Below are positions 12,452 through 22,890 of a DNA stretch of 64,000 bases, piece after piece. This stretch comes from Cloeon dipterum. Taxonomy: Eukaryota > Arthropoda > Insecta > Ephemeroptera > Baetidae. The DNA lies in assembly GCF_949628265.1 (NCBI RefSeq), contig NC_088787.1, positions 35,142,844-35,206,843 of the forward strand. The letters run 5' to 3'. A program made the translations under genes and the position numbers. How positions within the stretch are numbered: position 1 is the first letter of the stretch; every line of letters begins with the position of its first letter. The notes below the pieces were generated by a model that saw nothing but the letters and a program-made list of their open reading frames with translations, was not told where the DNA came from and did not search any database.

Positions 12452-12969
12452 ATGGATGCAGCAGCACAACCAACGAAGGAGGTCTTCTTTAACCGCGGTA
12501 CTTTTTTGAATATCTGCTATAGGTCCAAAATAATTTTCATAGATCTTGCTATAGTACAGAATTAGGAAAAATTATCCTTTCGAAGAGGTTATCGATCGTA
12601 GCTACTAAAAATTTGATTCCAAAACATGTAGCTACTCAAAAGAGTCAAAAGTATATCCCGCAACAACAGTTTTGACTCTTTGAGCCGCTCCTGCCGCCGC
12701 CGCGCAGCCAAGTAGCAGTTTGTTTACCTTACAAACTGGCGGGAAAAGTGGACCTTATTGAAAAATTCAAAGTAGTTTAGCGCAACAATATATAAAACTG
12801 TATAATCTTTTCACGCGCAGGGCACAGGGTAAGAGAAATTGAGCAGGTACGCATTACGAGAGCCGCACCCGTGCTAAACTACATAATCTAGCCTCACTTT
12901 ATTCTCGCGACATTAGTCGTTGGACGAAATTCTTGCTGTTGGTTGTTGGTTATAAAGCGTGGCCGTCTT

Positions 12970-13345
12970 TAAAGGCCGTCTTTGACGATGTGTCTGTGCA
13001 CACCAATCGATTCTTCAGGGTCGAATTAGTTAAGGTGGGCATTTTTTCGCGACGTGCGAACTTTTTTCCCGCCAAAACAATATGAACCTAAATGCGAGGA
13101 CTGCGCATGTGTCAGAGCTGGTTTGAGCACTTGCAGAGAGACTGCCTGTAGGAATGACTTGTTTGTCAGATCCAGCCAGCTATGACGCATGCGCACTTCT
13201 CGCAAATAGGTTGATATTGTTTTGGCGGGAAAATGGTTCCCACATCGCGCTGGACTTTTTGGTCGGTAAAATTTCCACTTAACCTAATTCGACCATCAAG
13301 AATCAATTGGTGGGCTCAGCAACTTCGTCAAATACAGTATTTAAT
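12970..13345. mobile_element. Foldback element family A, copy 1
   Basis: The two arms are inverted repeats. The left arm contains CACACCAATCGATTC and TTTTTTCCCGCCAAAACAAT, and the right arm holds their complements ending ACTTCGTCAAA. The centre carries ATGCGAGGACTGCGCATG and GACGCATGCGCA, which resemble NRF-1/EWG sites. There is no transposase. The arms are more diverged here than in other copies. Confidence 0.8.
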
Positions 13346-14569
13346 AAAAAAAAAAAAACTATTGATTTTAAGATTTCAGGACGTGCTGAAAACCAAAATC
13401 ATAGTCCTGCCAATCATAAACAAAAACGACTATCTTGAGATTTTCCTGTGCCAGTTTTGCATCATATTATTTTTTTAATTTTATGTAAGCCTTCAGTGTT
13501 TTGTTAACTTCACTTCTTTCTGTTCTGGAGCAGAATGTGTGTGTGTTTGTTTTTGTCATATTTTCCCAAGAGATAAAGAAAAGTCGTTCCTGCTGCCGAC
13601 TAAAAGCTATTTTTCCGTTTTGCGTCACTCTTCGGCTGCGCGGGCCGTCAATAGCGGGAGCGAGAGCTGCAGATCAGGAGGAACGCGCGCGTCACCTCGA
13701 GAGCAGCAGTGTGTCAGCGCGGCGGAGAAAACAATAAATAGCACACTTTGAGAGCGCGCGCACGCACTTTTATGTGTGTCGGCGAGCGTCTCCTTTGTGT
13801 CCCTCTCTAATGGAATTTCCAGAGGTATGCTTTTGATACAAATTTATAGCTGAAGCGCGTCGTCGTACATCGTACGGCGCGCGTGCACTAAACAAAATTA
13901 TAGGCGGAGCAGTGTGAGTGTGTGTGTGCGTCGCGGCGGCTCAAAAGAAAAATTAGCTATATCGGAATCCAATAAAGCAGCTCGTCGACGACGACGTCAG
14001 CCGGCAGTTTGTCAGCAGGCCGATTCGATTTGCAAACTTGTATTAAAATAAATCGGGTTGTCAACTTCAAAGCGACGCAGACGCCTGCCTTTGAAGTTGT
14101 ATACTTGTTTTTCTCTAATGGATTAATAGATTCTTATATTTATTTTTAAAACGAGGAGAATTAATTGCTTCCGGGATGAGAAAAATAATGAAAGTTGAAA
14201 AGTGAGAAGTTAAAAATGTACTTTTGAGTCTTTAAAGATTTTTTTTATTTTTAAAAATTTGCTGATTTTCGAAAGGGGTCAGTGTTTGGCCTAATTAAAT
14301 TTCACCAGTTGATAGAAGCGTCAAAAACTGGAAAATCTGCTTATTAGGAATTATTAAAAAAGTTCAAATTATAAACAGTGAGAGCCAATTTCTGATTTTC
14401 AGGCCACATAAAATTAGCCTTAATTTAATTAAAATTATTTAGAGGAAACTTCCGCAGACGTAGAGGTCTGCGCGAGCCGATTACTGCTAAAAATTTCATT
14501 AAGAATTTTTTTAGAAATTTCGTAGTCGAAAAAAATGGAATTTTTCAAATTTCGTAAATTTTGCACCTC
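13346..14569. other. Intergenic; GC-rich patch, no gene recognised
   Basis: A CpG-rich stretch at about 13620-14000 (TGTGTGTGCGTCGCGGCGG-like) could be a promoter or 5' UTR, but I cannot connect it to an exon. The rest is AT-rich with no clear signal. Confidence 0.35.
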
Positions 14570-14885
14570 CATATCTCAGGTTGTAACCACTAGAATTGCA
14601 AAAACTACCCACCGTTGAACTCGTCTCGACCTCCCCTAGCCAGCTGAAGGGCTTAGGAGGTGCTAACTCCCACTCACTAATTGCTAAAATATTTTGAAAG
14701 CCCACTGGAAAAAAATGCTGCAAATTGTGAGAACACTTTATCTGCGAGAATTTTAGCAAGGGGGTTGAAGGGATGGAGGGTTAGTACCCCTTAAACCCTT
14801 CAGGTTTTTAGGGTAGGTTGAGATGTGTCTAATGATGGGGAGTTTTTGCAAATCAGATGGTTAGAACCTTAAATTTGGAGGTGCA
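14570..14885. repeat. Repeat family F (CTCGTCTCGACCTCCCC foldback), single copy
   Basis: This contains TATCTCAGGTTGTAACC, CTCGTCTCGACCTCCCCTAG and, on the other side, a GGTTGAGATGTGTCTAATG-like reverse arm. It is the same family as the array at 48890-49935. Confidence 0.7.
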
Positions 14886-14924
14886 ATAATTCAAAAAATC
14901 GAAAAATGTCATTTTTTCCAGATG

Positions 14925-15150
14925 TGCGATGAAATTGGTTCGCACTGCGCAGATCCAAGATGGCGTCTGAATGTGGGAATCAAAAAGCTCTCTTGCCGTA
15001 CGAGTGTCAAGAGTTTGGTTTTACGATCAAAAAGACACAATTAGTTAAGAGTAATGCAAATTATGCGTCACAATATGGACGAAAACTTGTTTTTTTTTCG
15101 CGCATATTCATTTGACCGCATTTTTGCGCCATACTCCACCGAACGCCATA
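14925..15150 (+). repeat. Repeat family E (GATCCAAGATGGCGTC), copy 2
   Basis: This runs from GTGCGATGAAATTGGTTCG through GCGCAGATCCAAGATGGCG to a CGCGCATATTCATTTGACCG end. It is clearly related to 29428-29639 and, inverted, to 8290-8500. Confidence 0.8.
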
Positions 15151-15569
15151 TCTGCGCGTCGCACGAATCTGGACCCTGCTGATTTTTTTTTAAATTATTT
15201 GTGGACTTTCTTGTAAATTAATTATAAAACAAGTTTAAAATTTACTGCGGTGAGAATTGTTGTCAACTGAAAAATAAAAATATTCGGTTTATTGAAATTC
15301 CGGTTAAAATATTTCTGGTTCCGTGTGAAATAACTGGACAAGGACCAGATTCCGGTCTTCTTTTTCGGTTTCCTGCTGTCTTGAGACGCGCTCTTTTTGT
15401 CTAATAGGAAAAGCACAAATAAGTTAATTGATTAATTAAATAGTGAAACCTTGTTATTACCATTTAAAAAAATTTTTGGGGATAAAATTCAATTCAGAAA
15501 CGTGATTTTTGTGAGTGACTTGAGCCGCGCTGTGAGCCAGCAGCCGACAAAAATTGGGTGGCTCTGACC

Positions 15570-18062
15570 TGTTCGCAGATGACGCAAACAGGCTCGTCTG
15601 GTAATGAAAAGAGGAGGGAATATAAGTGTCTTCCTCCAGAGCGCAATTTGTTTCGCTCACAAAGAGATGTCGCTTCGCATTTTTTAACCTCCAAAGTTAC
15701 AAACTAAACGAAATTATTGTAAAAAGGACAGTTTAGGCTGAAATTCGGTTTGAAATTTTCTCATTTAATATTTTTGCAGCTAAATTTGGTGATTTTTAAA
15801 ATTATGGAGGGAAGTTTAATTTAAAAGCCGGACTTTTGGGTGGACATCTGCGACATACATTGCTGCCAGCTCTTTTCCTTGGGTCTGTTGTTGCACATTA
15901 AAATTCACTTTAAAGGACAGTTCTTGTCTTAGAGCGTAAAATATAAGCAAATCCACAATTTTTGGAACAGGGGGGCGAGTGATGGTTAAACTGAGCTCTG
16001 CCCCCCGCACATCATTAATATAAACATAGCCCTCTTCCCCTCCCTCTAAATCTCATGCGTATTTTCTCGCAGTTATTTACTAATTTCTTTGTTAGAAATA
16101 ATGATGCTTCAACATGGAAAAAAGTAATGAAAATAATTTTACAATTTTATTAATGTTTTTGCGAGATAATAATCCGAAACCGATCAACGAGAAGAGGGAT
16201 TCAAATTTGAATTTGAGGCAAAAATAACATTTTCGTTCAAAAATTAATTTAAAAATCAAACTCTGATGAAACCCATTTTATTTATGATAATATTTTTGCA
16301 ACTCAGGTGGCCTAATCCCAATTTCAGACACGAGATATTTTTAAAATTTCCATTTGAACGAGACGGTTTCACCGGAAATGATTTTGACCTGTGACCTCGA
16401 GGATGCCCATCAAAAAAGTACTCAATTGAGACGAGTTGGACGCATTTTGATTGGAGTTTTAGCATTGAATCTGCGGGGCGATGTTTTTCACTGTCAAAAA
16501 TCGCGACTTTTTTCAAACATTGAGGGGGGGGAGGTTGAAACCTTTAAGTGACATTTTGGAGCTTTGGGGGACATGCGGCTGGTTGTGCGAACAATTTCAG
16601 GAGAAAAAAATCAGCTTTTTTACTAATTAATCAATCCAGCTTAGTAAAGAGAGAAAATAACTAGTTGAACTAAATAAATAATCAAATTAAAAAGATTAAA
16701 ATTGTTAATATAATTTAAAAGTAAACGAAACTATTTTGTAATAGTAGAAAACTGGAAGGGGGAGCGAATGCACGGTGACAATCTTCCTCCTAGAATTCTT
16801 TCGCTCACAAAGAGATGTCGCTTCTCATTCGTGACTCGCCAAAGCTACAAACTAAACGAAATTAATGGAAAGAGGACAGTTTAGGCTGAAATTCGGTTTG
16901 TAAATTTCAAATCCAATATTTAACTAGCAAATTTGGTGATTTTTAAAATATTGGAGAGAAACTAAATTTAAAAGCCAGACGATTGGGCGAACGTCTGCGA
17001 CACACATCGCTGCAAGCTCTTTTCGTTGGGTCTGTTGTTGCGCAATGAAATTATTAGTGAATTTAGATTCTAGAATTGTATCGCACACGTTTTTGAAAAT
17101 TTTTGGAACAGGAGGGCGAGTGATGGTAAAACCGAACTCTGCCCTCCGCACATAATTAATACAAACATAGCCCCTCTTCCCCCACCTCAAAATCTGTTGC
17201 GTATTACCTCGCATTAAAATTATTGCTCCTAGATCAATCGTCCACTTGGCATTTTCATTGTAATCGCTTAGTATATAATTATATTGAAGACTTTTATCCC
17301 TGAAGAACTCCTAAGAAATTGCTTCCGGGTCGAGAAAAATCATGAAAATTTATAATTGAGAAGATAAAAATTAGTACTTTTGAGTTTTTAAAGATATTTT
17401 TTAATTTATTTATTTATTTTTTAATTTGGCTTCATTGAAATTCAGCAGTTGATTGTAGCGGTAAAAACTGCCTATCAGTGAGCTGTTTAAATTGTCAGTT
17501 TTTATCCAACTGAGAAAATATATTTCTCAAATTTACCATATTAGCACAAAACTCGTCTGAATATTTCGGCTTCTGGCCGTTAGAGGAAAAATCGAAATAC
17601 CCAAAATTAAGTTAATTTATTCGATAATCATCTCATTTCAATAATATATAATATATGATGATTTTCACGGGTAAACACGGACTATTGCGGCTGTCAGAGA
17701 ATCTCCCGCGTAATTATTGTGAGTGAAATGAATCACCTTCTATAACAAGCGCGGGAAAGTGTGTGACACGCCCCCTTTTGTTGACCAATCAGACGGTTTT
17801 TGCCAGTTTTCTCCGAAATTTGCTTGGCTTGACCTGGTTTTCTCACGTGATTTGGAATCCTGTGATTAAGATCTATCTGACGGTGCGAGTCTTTCTTTGG
17901 GGAATTCAAAAATTCAGTAAAAATCGCGATTGCAAAATTCCTGTGAGGATTATCCGTTTAAAACAATGCTAACTTTTAAGCAGCTTTCCTCAAAAATTTA
18001 CACCGCTACCTATCTATTTTTTTAATTGTTCGTGATCCTTAGGACCTAAGCCGCATGTGTGT
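15570..18062 (-). mobile_element. Composite element D-B, long copy 1 (~2.5 kb)
   Basis: Read on the minus strand it starts near TTAGGTCCTAAGGATCACG (module D, 18062-17755) and continues through a GAATAAATTAACTTAATTTT-type middle. It then carries one B module (about 17230-16740), a ~700 bp spacer, and a second B module (about 16080-15600). The same order and sequence occur on the plus strand at 50500-53045. Module B is recognised by GAAGAGGGCTATGTTT, CAACAGACCCAA and TTTGTGAGCGAAA. I see no transposase or polymerase. It is probably a non-autonomous element of unknown class; the exact ends are uncertain. Confidence 0.75.
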
Positions 18063-18499
18063 TAAAGAATTTATCTGATTTTTCCTGGGAAATTCCCTTT
18101 AAATTTGGTTCGGATTTCTGAAAAATTGCACAAATTTAAACCTATTTTCAATCTTTTTTTTAATAATATATTAAATGGATTTTCCAATCTCGGTGGCAAT
18201 TTTGAACCATCCGTGGATTTGAATTGATCAGTTATTTTATTATCTGTTAATTATTTCTAAAAATATCTCAGGAATGGAATGACGCGCGTAAATTGTAACT
18301 GTTCGAATGGCAAAAATTCACAGATATTTCTCCTAAAATGCATGCATTTCATTCCTTCTATCAAGCGTGGATTTTTTTTACCTTCGCATCAGGATTTTCT
18401 TCATTTCTTTTGAGAAGGTTTTAGAATTCTGTTCATTTCATCGCCTTTCCTTGTTTAATTTGTGTCCCTTTTTTGACTGACTGACTGATAAAACAAACA

Positions 18500-19942
18500 A
18501 TGGCACCCAATAGAAGAAACCGAAGGCACAAGAAGCCAAAGAAGTTGGTCGTTAATGGGTATGAAAACAATTACATAGTTTTTTTTAATGCATATATATT
18601 ATTCTAGCTCAGAGTTAAGAGATAAGAGAGACGAGTCAGAAGCCCCAGAATCGAGAGAAGTTGCGCAAGATGTCCCACTCGATGTGACAAGTGAATATAC
18701 ATTTATGAAATAATTTTAAATACGATTTTAATCTCATCACAGCAGGTGCACGAGAAAATTCAGAAGCGTCTCTTTCGCCTGAAAAACAACCGCTTGATGA
18801 TGTCTTCGCTACTGTTCAACGGTTGCCTAAAATTACTCTTAGTATGCATAGTAAATAATTTCAGTCATTTCAATTCACCGCAGTTGCATTAGCCCTTAAT
18901 TTTTGAAGGTGGTGCCGCATTTTATACTTGATAAATAAATTTAATTTTCAGGCACTCTTGCTGCGATTTCAGTCTCAATCCAGCTACTGTGCATTCTTCA
19001 CTTAAAATTCTTTCTTTTGACGTGCTATTAATCAAAATCTGTTAAGCAAATCGCCGTGGAGTCGTGAAAAACTATTTTTTGAAATTCAAAATCTTTTCCA
19101 ACGTTTCTACGTCGAATGGTAGGACTAGCTGATTTTGGTTTTCAGCACGTCAAAAGAAAAAGCATATTAAGTTGTGAATGTTCAGTGGCACAATTGAGTC
19201 CGAAATCACAGCGGAAATGCCTTAAAATTAAATTTATTAAGAAAATTTGCGGTGGCGCCATCTGTTGGCGGCTTATGCAACTATTGAAGTACTAATTTCT
19301 GTGTCCATATTCAGCACCAATCACTGATGAAACTCCTGCTCGGCTTTTCCCATTTTCAATGGGAGCAGGTAAGTTTTTTTCAATCGCCCTGAATGTTTTG
19401 AATAAAAATTGACCGTCAAAATCTTCCATTTTCGTACAGATTGCTTAGAATTAATTTCGCTCTCCAGCGGATCTGTTGTGGGCAAAGCCGGGAATCTGGT
19501 GGAGCTCGTAAAGAGAATGTCCTTCAAAGAACCTGATGAAGTTCCTGACTCTTCTCTGCCTTTATTAAAGACAATTAAGAAGGAAATCGACTCTGAGGAT
19601 GGCGAGGGTAATTTTTATTATTAATATTATCCGTTTGAATTTTAAAAATTTTATTTCATCAGCTCTTCCTCCAGCCCTACAGGAACAAGACGTGGACCTG
19701 TCTTCGGCGTTTGACTTCCTGTACACGACCAGTTAGTTTGCAATTAATATTGCTGAATATGACGTGCTGATCAATTTTGTTTAATTTTCAGGCTCTTCAT
19801 CGTCAGGAGATGATTATCAATTCATGTTAGAAGAAGAAGAAGAGGCGTCTGGATTTCAAAGTTAAACTAATTGTAAGAATTCTTGGATCGAATTTTATTC
19901 ATTCTTTGTATTTCAGCTCCTCCTGCAAGTGATGAATCATAG
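18500..19942 (+). CDS. Unrecognised 207-aa charged protein, 8 exons
   Basis: Exons: 18500-18558, 18608-18690, 18746-18841, 19315-19368, 19440-19607, 19663-19731, 19792-19860, 19917-19942. They give 624 nt with all phases compatible. The start ATG is preceded by AACAAACA. The N-terminus is strongly basic (MAPNRRNRRHKKPKK), which looks like a nuclear localisation signal. The middle has KAGNLVELVKRMSF and LLKTIKKEIDSEDGE, and the C-terminus is acidic with LEEEEE. No known domain is visible; disorder is likely. Exons 3-7 are all multiples of three with phase-1 ends. The acceptor of exon 3 is a CAGCAG tandem (exon start 18743 or 18746). An AATAAA at 20258-20263 fits its 3' end. Nuclear function is inference only. 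Confidence 0.75.
18905..19275. repeat. MITE-like inverted repeat inside an intron of the 207-aa gene
   Basis: Two ~120-bp arms (about 18905-19026 and 19143-19270) are imperfect reverse complements; the inner part shares TCTTTTGACGTGCT and the outer part TAAATTTAATTTT. The spacer is ~116 bp. The outer arm carries GGTGGCGCCATCTGTTGG, a motif also seen at 23360-23376 and, inverted, at 53763-53777. Confidence 0.75.
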
Positions 19943-20257
19943 TGTAAGCGCCAGAAAAATTGCCGGACAACAAGAATCCTGAAAAGCGTGACATGATGGA
20001 GCAGAATTTGTATATACTATGTACCATTTTATGTAGTGCGCATGATTGCGATTTTCATGGAAATCCATGAATTTAGGGTCTACTTTGACAATTCAAGAAA
20101 TAGCGTGACTGAAGAATACGACAAATCACCGAAAAGAACAAGTAGAACTAGGTGAAACAAAAGTTTTTCTCTTTGAAATCTGCAGAATTGTCGAAAAATA
20201 TTATAAGAAACACACTGTTCACGCCCATCCGTTTTCACCTCATTTTTATACCATGAA

Positions 20258-20263
20258 AATAAA
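20258..20263 (+). terminator. Poly(A) signal AATAAA, likely of the 207-aa gene
   Basis: It lies ~315 bp after the TAG at 19942 on the same strand, with a T-rich stretch just downstream. Confidence 0.55.
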
Positions 20264-20618
20264 GACGTTTTTCCAACTTATCCATTTTACGGCGTCTTAT
20301 TTTTCAAGAAATTAAATGTTTATAATATTATTTGGTAAACTTTTAAACCAAAAGTCTTATTGAGATTTATATTTCATCACGCAGAAACGCATCGAAAGTT
20401 TTGATTTTAATTGCGAATTAAAACACGAAACATCGGAGAAAGAAGCAAAAATTCGAAAAATTCTTTGCTTGAAAAGCATCAACGTCGATTGCATTGGCTG
20501 ACGCAACGCACTTGTCAGCCACTCCAACGGTTGCCTAGCAACAGCTCACGCGTTTTGCAAAATGCGCGGGAGATGCACGTGGAATAACATTCATTATCCT
20601 TCAAGAGAATTCCAAAAA

Positions 20619-20972
20619 GGGAATGTTTCCTTCGACTTTTGGAACCGGGGTTTGGTGGTGTTGCTAATGTTGCTATGCAGTAAAATATACTGCAACCGAA
20701 ATGTTATTCGGCGTCGAAACAATCGCCGAAGCGGGATCGAGAGGCGTAACCGTGGAAATACAACGGCGCGGACACGGCAGGCAAGAATCAAGTCACCGCT
20801 GGTCACCGCTCATATAAGGGGCGTGGTACACTGTCATTCCCTCGGTTACGCCCCCCTTTTCGGTGGCCGATTTCTGCAGTTTGGACGCCGTACATTTCGG
20901 TTTCACGCATATCAAAAAACCTAATTTTTTTACATTTTTTAATACCAAAAACCCGGTCGAAGGAAACATTCC
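20619..20972. mobile_element. Foldback MITE, 354 bp, TIR GGAATGTTTCCTTCGA
   Basis: The 16-bp terminal inverted repeats are perfect (20619-20634 and 20957-20972). The arms continue inside as AACCGAAATGT...GGCGTC and its complement. The centre (GCGTAACCG...GGCAGGCAAGA...CTCGGTTACGCCCC) is shared with 21738-22016. Open frames through it are by-products. Confidence 0.8.
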
Positions 20973-21099
20973 TATATACATATATATAATAATTATGTCA
21001 GCTGTATGTGTTTTTTATTCGCAATGAAACCGGTTTAAAACAACAATTAATGCGATTCTTCTATTAAAAATCGACTAACCAACTCTTGGAGCTGCAGCT

Positions 21100-21149
21100 C
21101 GATCGTTTTGTTGTCTAATTTGCATGCAAATTAGACAACAAAACGATCG
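21100..21149. repeat. Perfect 50-bp palindrome
   Basis: The 50 bases equal their own reverse complement with no spacer; the centre is ATTTGCATGCAAAT, which contains the octamer ATTTGCAT on each strand. The ends are CGATCG. Confidence 0.95.
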
Positions 21150-21737
21150 GGTTTCCACTCATCTGTAGCAGAATGGATGAGCGACTTACCAGAGGTTCTT
21201 TTACGGGAGCTAAAAGGAATTCGCAGACTTTTCGGTCACCGCTCTTTTTAAAGAGTGTTTTCAAGAGCCTTTATCCATGGCATTGCTTGTAAATGCTAAG
21301 GGACATTTTAAAAACTTAATTATTTATAACAAAATTTTAAATCAAAGATAGAATATTTAAAATTAAAAAATTTGGATTTTTAGTCATTGTATATTTATTT
21401 TTCTACCTCTCACGTAATTTCCACTGTCAACAATTGAGCACAAAATTTTACTAGATAAGTTCCATTTCCATATGCACCTCCAGTGATCGGTAAAAACATC
21501 AACAATTTCCAGGTCATTTTATCTGACTAAAAACATAACAGTAAATACATAGAAAAGGAATCATAATGCTCCAGATTTAATTTCTCCAAATTAGCAGAGC
21601 GATTTTTGGACTGATTGTCGAATTTCGTCTCTGTTTACCATGCTAATTGATTAAAAGTCAACTGACAAGTAGGAACAACAATCAGAGTGTGGTGTCCTGA
21701 ACAAAGATTACGTAACAATATGACCGCTCTCTTAGTT

Positions 21738-22016
21738 AGGGATGATTGCTTTAGACTTTTAGCAACAGGGTTTTTGGGATGTATTAAAAAATAATACTAG
21801 ATTTTTTTTATTAGCGTGCAACTGAAATGTTCGGCGTCGAAACAGCCGAAAAAGGAGGCGTAACCGAGGGAATACAATATGGCGACGTGGACCAGGCAGG
21901 CAAGAGTGCACTGCTCGCCGCTCACAGAGAGGGCGTGGTTCTCGCCACATATTGCATTCCCTTTTGTTAGTCTCAGTTTCGAAAATTCTAGAACTTGGTA
22001 ATAAGAAATCATCCCT
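21738..22016. mobile_element. Foldback MITE with TIR AGGGATGATT, core shared with 20619-20972
   Basis: Ten-base terminal inverted repeats AGGGATGATT / AATCATCCCT flank a core with GAAATGTTCGGCGTCGAAAC, GGCGTAACCGAGG and CAGGCAGGCAAGAGTG, which matches the core of the MITE ~1 kb to the left. The termini differ between the two. Confidence 0.7.
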
Positions 22017-22268
22017 ATTGTCCTATGCTTGACAACTATACACGGCGGACTAAATATTCGAGAATTTCTGGCTGAAAATTTGAAATCTACGAAAATCCTT
22101 TAAGAAACTTTCCCGCCAAAATTAATTTCAATAACTGGCTTACTTCCATACACAGTTTAAGTGATAGTAAAAATTTTAATATTAAGGAAAAAGAAAACAG
22201 TGGAAAAGGCGGGAAAATTTAAATAACATGTTGCAGGTAAAACCGAAGCTAGTCGAGTGAATGGTGTC

Positions 22269-22274
22269 TTTATT
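22269..22274 (-). terminator. Poly(A) signal (AATAAA on minus strand) of the MFSD6-like gene
   Basis: TTTATT on the plus strand lies 204 bp downstream of the stop at 22478-22480. It is the first such signal after the stop and so a good candidate for the end of the transcript. Confidence 0.5.
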
Positions 22275-22477
22275 TATATGTTCAACTAAAACAGGACTGT
22301 GCCGTAATTAACGTCTTACTATAAGCTAAACAATCATTGACCTTAAATTCCTAAAAAATCAAAGAAAAAATAACAACACGGTGAATGCGGACATTTTCAA
22401 TTTTTTGTACCCTTTTAGAAATTAACCAAATTAACAAATAATTTTGAGATTCCATCAGGTATCCGGATTTTCTCTAG

Positions 22478-22890
22478 TTATTTGGTGTCGCTGGAGACGC
22501 TGCCACGGGAGGTGGCCAGCGGCGAAGTAGGCCTGGCGAGCGGGGACAATGGCTTTGAACTGCCGTTGGACGCGGTCGAGTGCGTGCGGCGCCGCTGCAT
22601 CAGCGGCGTCGACTGCGCCGAGTCGGTCGGCGACGGCGTCTTTCGGGCGTTCTGCGGCGTCAGGAAGCTGCCCTTCCAAGGCCTGGCCGGCGACGACGGC
22701 GTGCTCTCGCCTGTGCGCACCAACGCCTGCCGCAAGAGGCTGCGGCTGCCGCGTTCTTCACTCGTGTTCAAATCCGTCAGCGAGCCGCGAGGGTTGATGC
22801 CGATCATCAGGCTCAGCCGCTCAGGCGTTCGAGGTGTCCTCGGAGTCGAAACTGCGGACGCTGGACGCTCTACTTCGTCTCCTAACCCTT
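22478..22890 (-). CDS. Mfsd6: MFSD6-like terminal exon: Ser/Thr/Pro-rich cytoplasmic tail
   Basis: It reads EGLGDEVERPAS..., then repeated S/T-P sites (STPRTPER, STPSSP, TPSPTDS, STPLMQ) and RRR, and ends SVSSDTK. Such a tail is a likely phosphorylation target. It is unusually GC-rich for this window. Confidence 0.85.

Noticed and set aside
15457..15694. Small overlapping minus-strand frames with Cys pairs
   Set aside because: They lie over the end of the composite element and have no consistent start or domain.
18951..19055. Possible extra exon (after TTTTCAG at 18951) in the 207-aa gene
   Set aside because: It runs into a TAA and lies in the arm of the intron MITE; the exon at 19315 continues the frame correctly.
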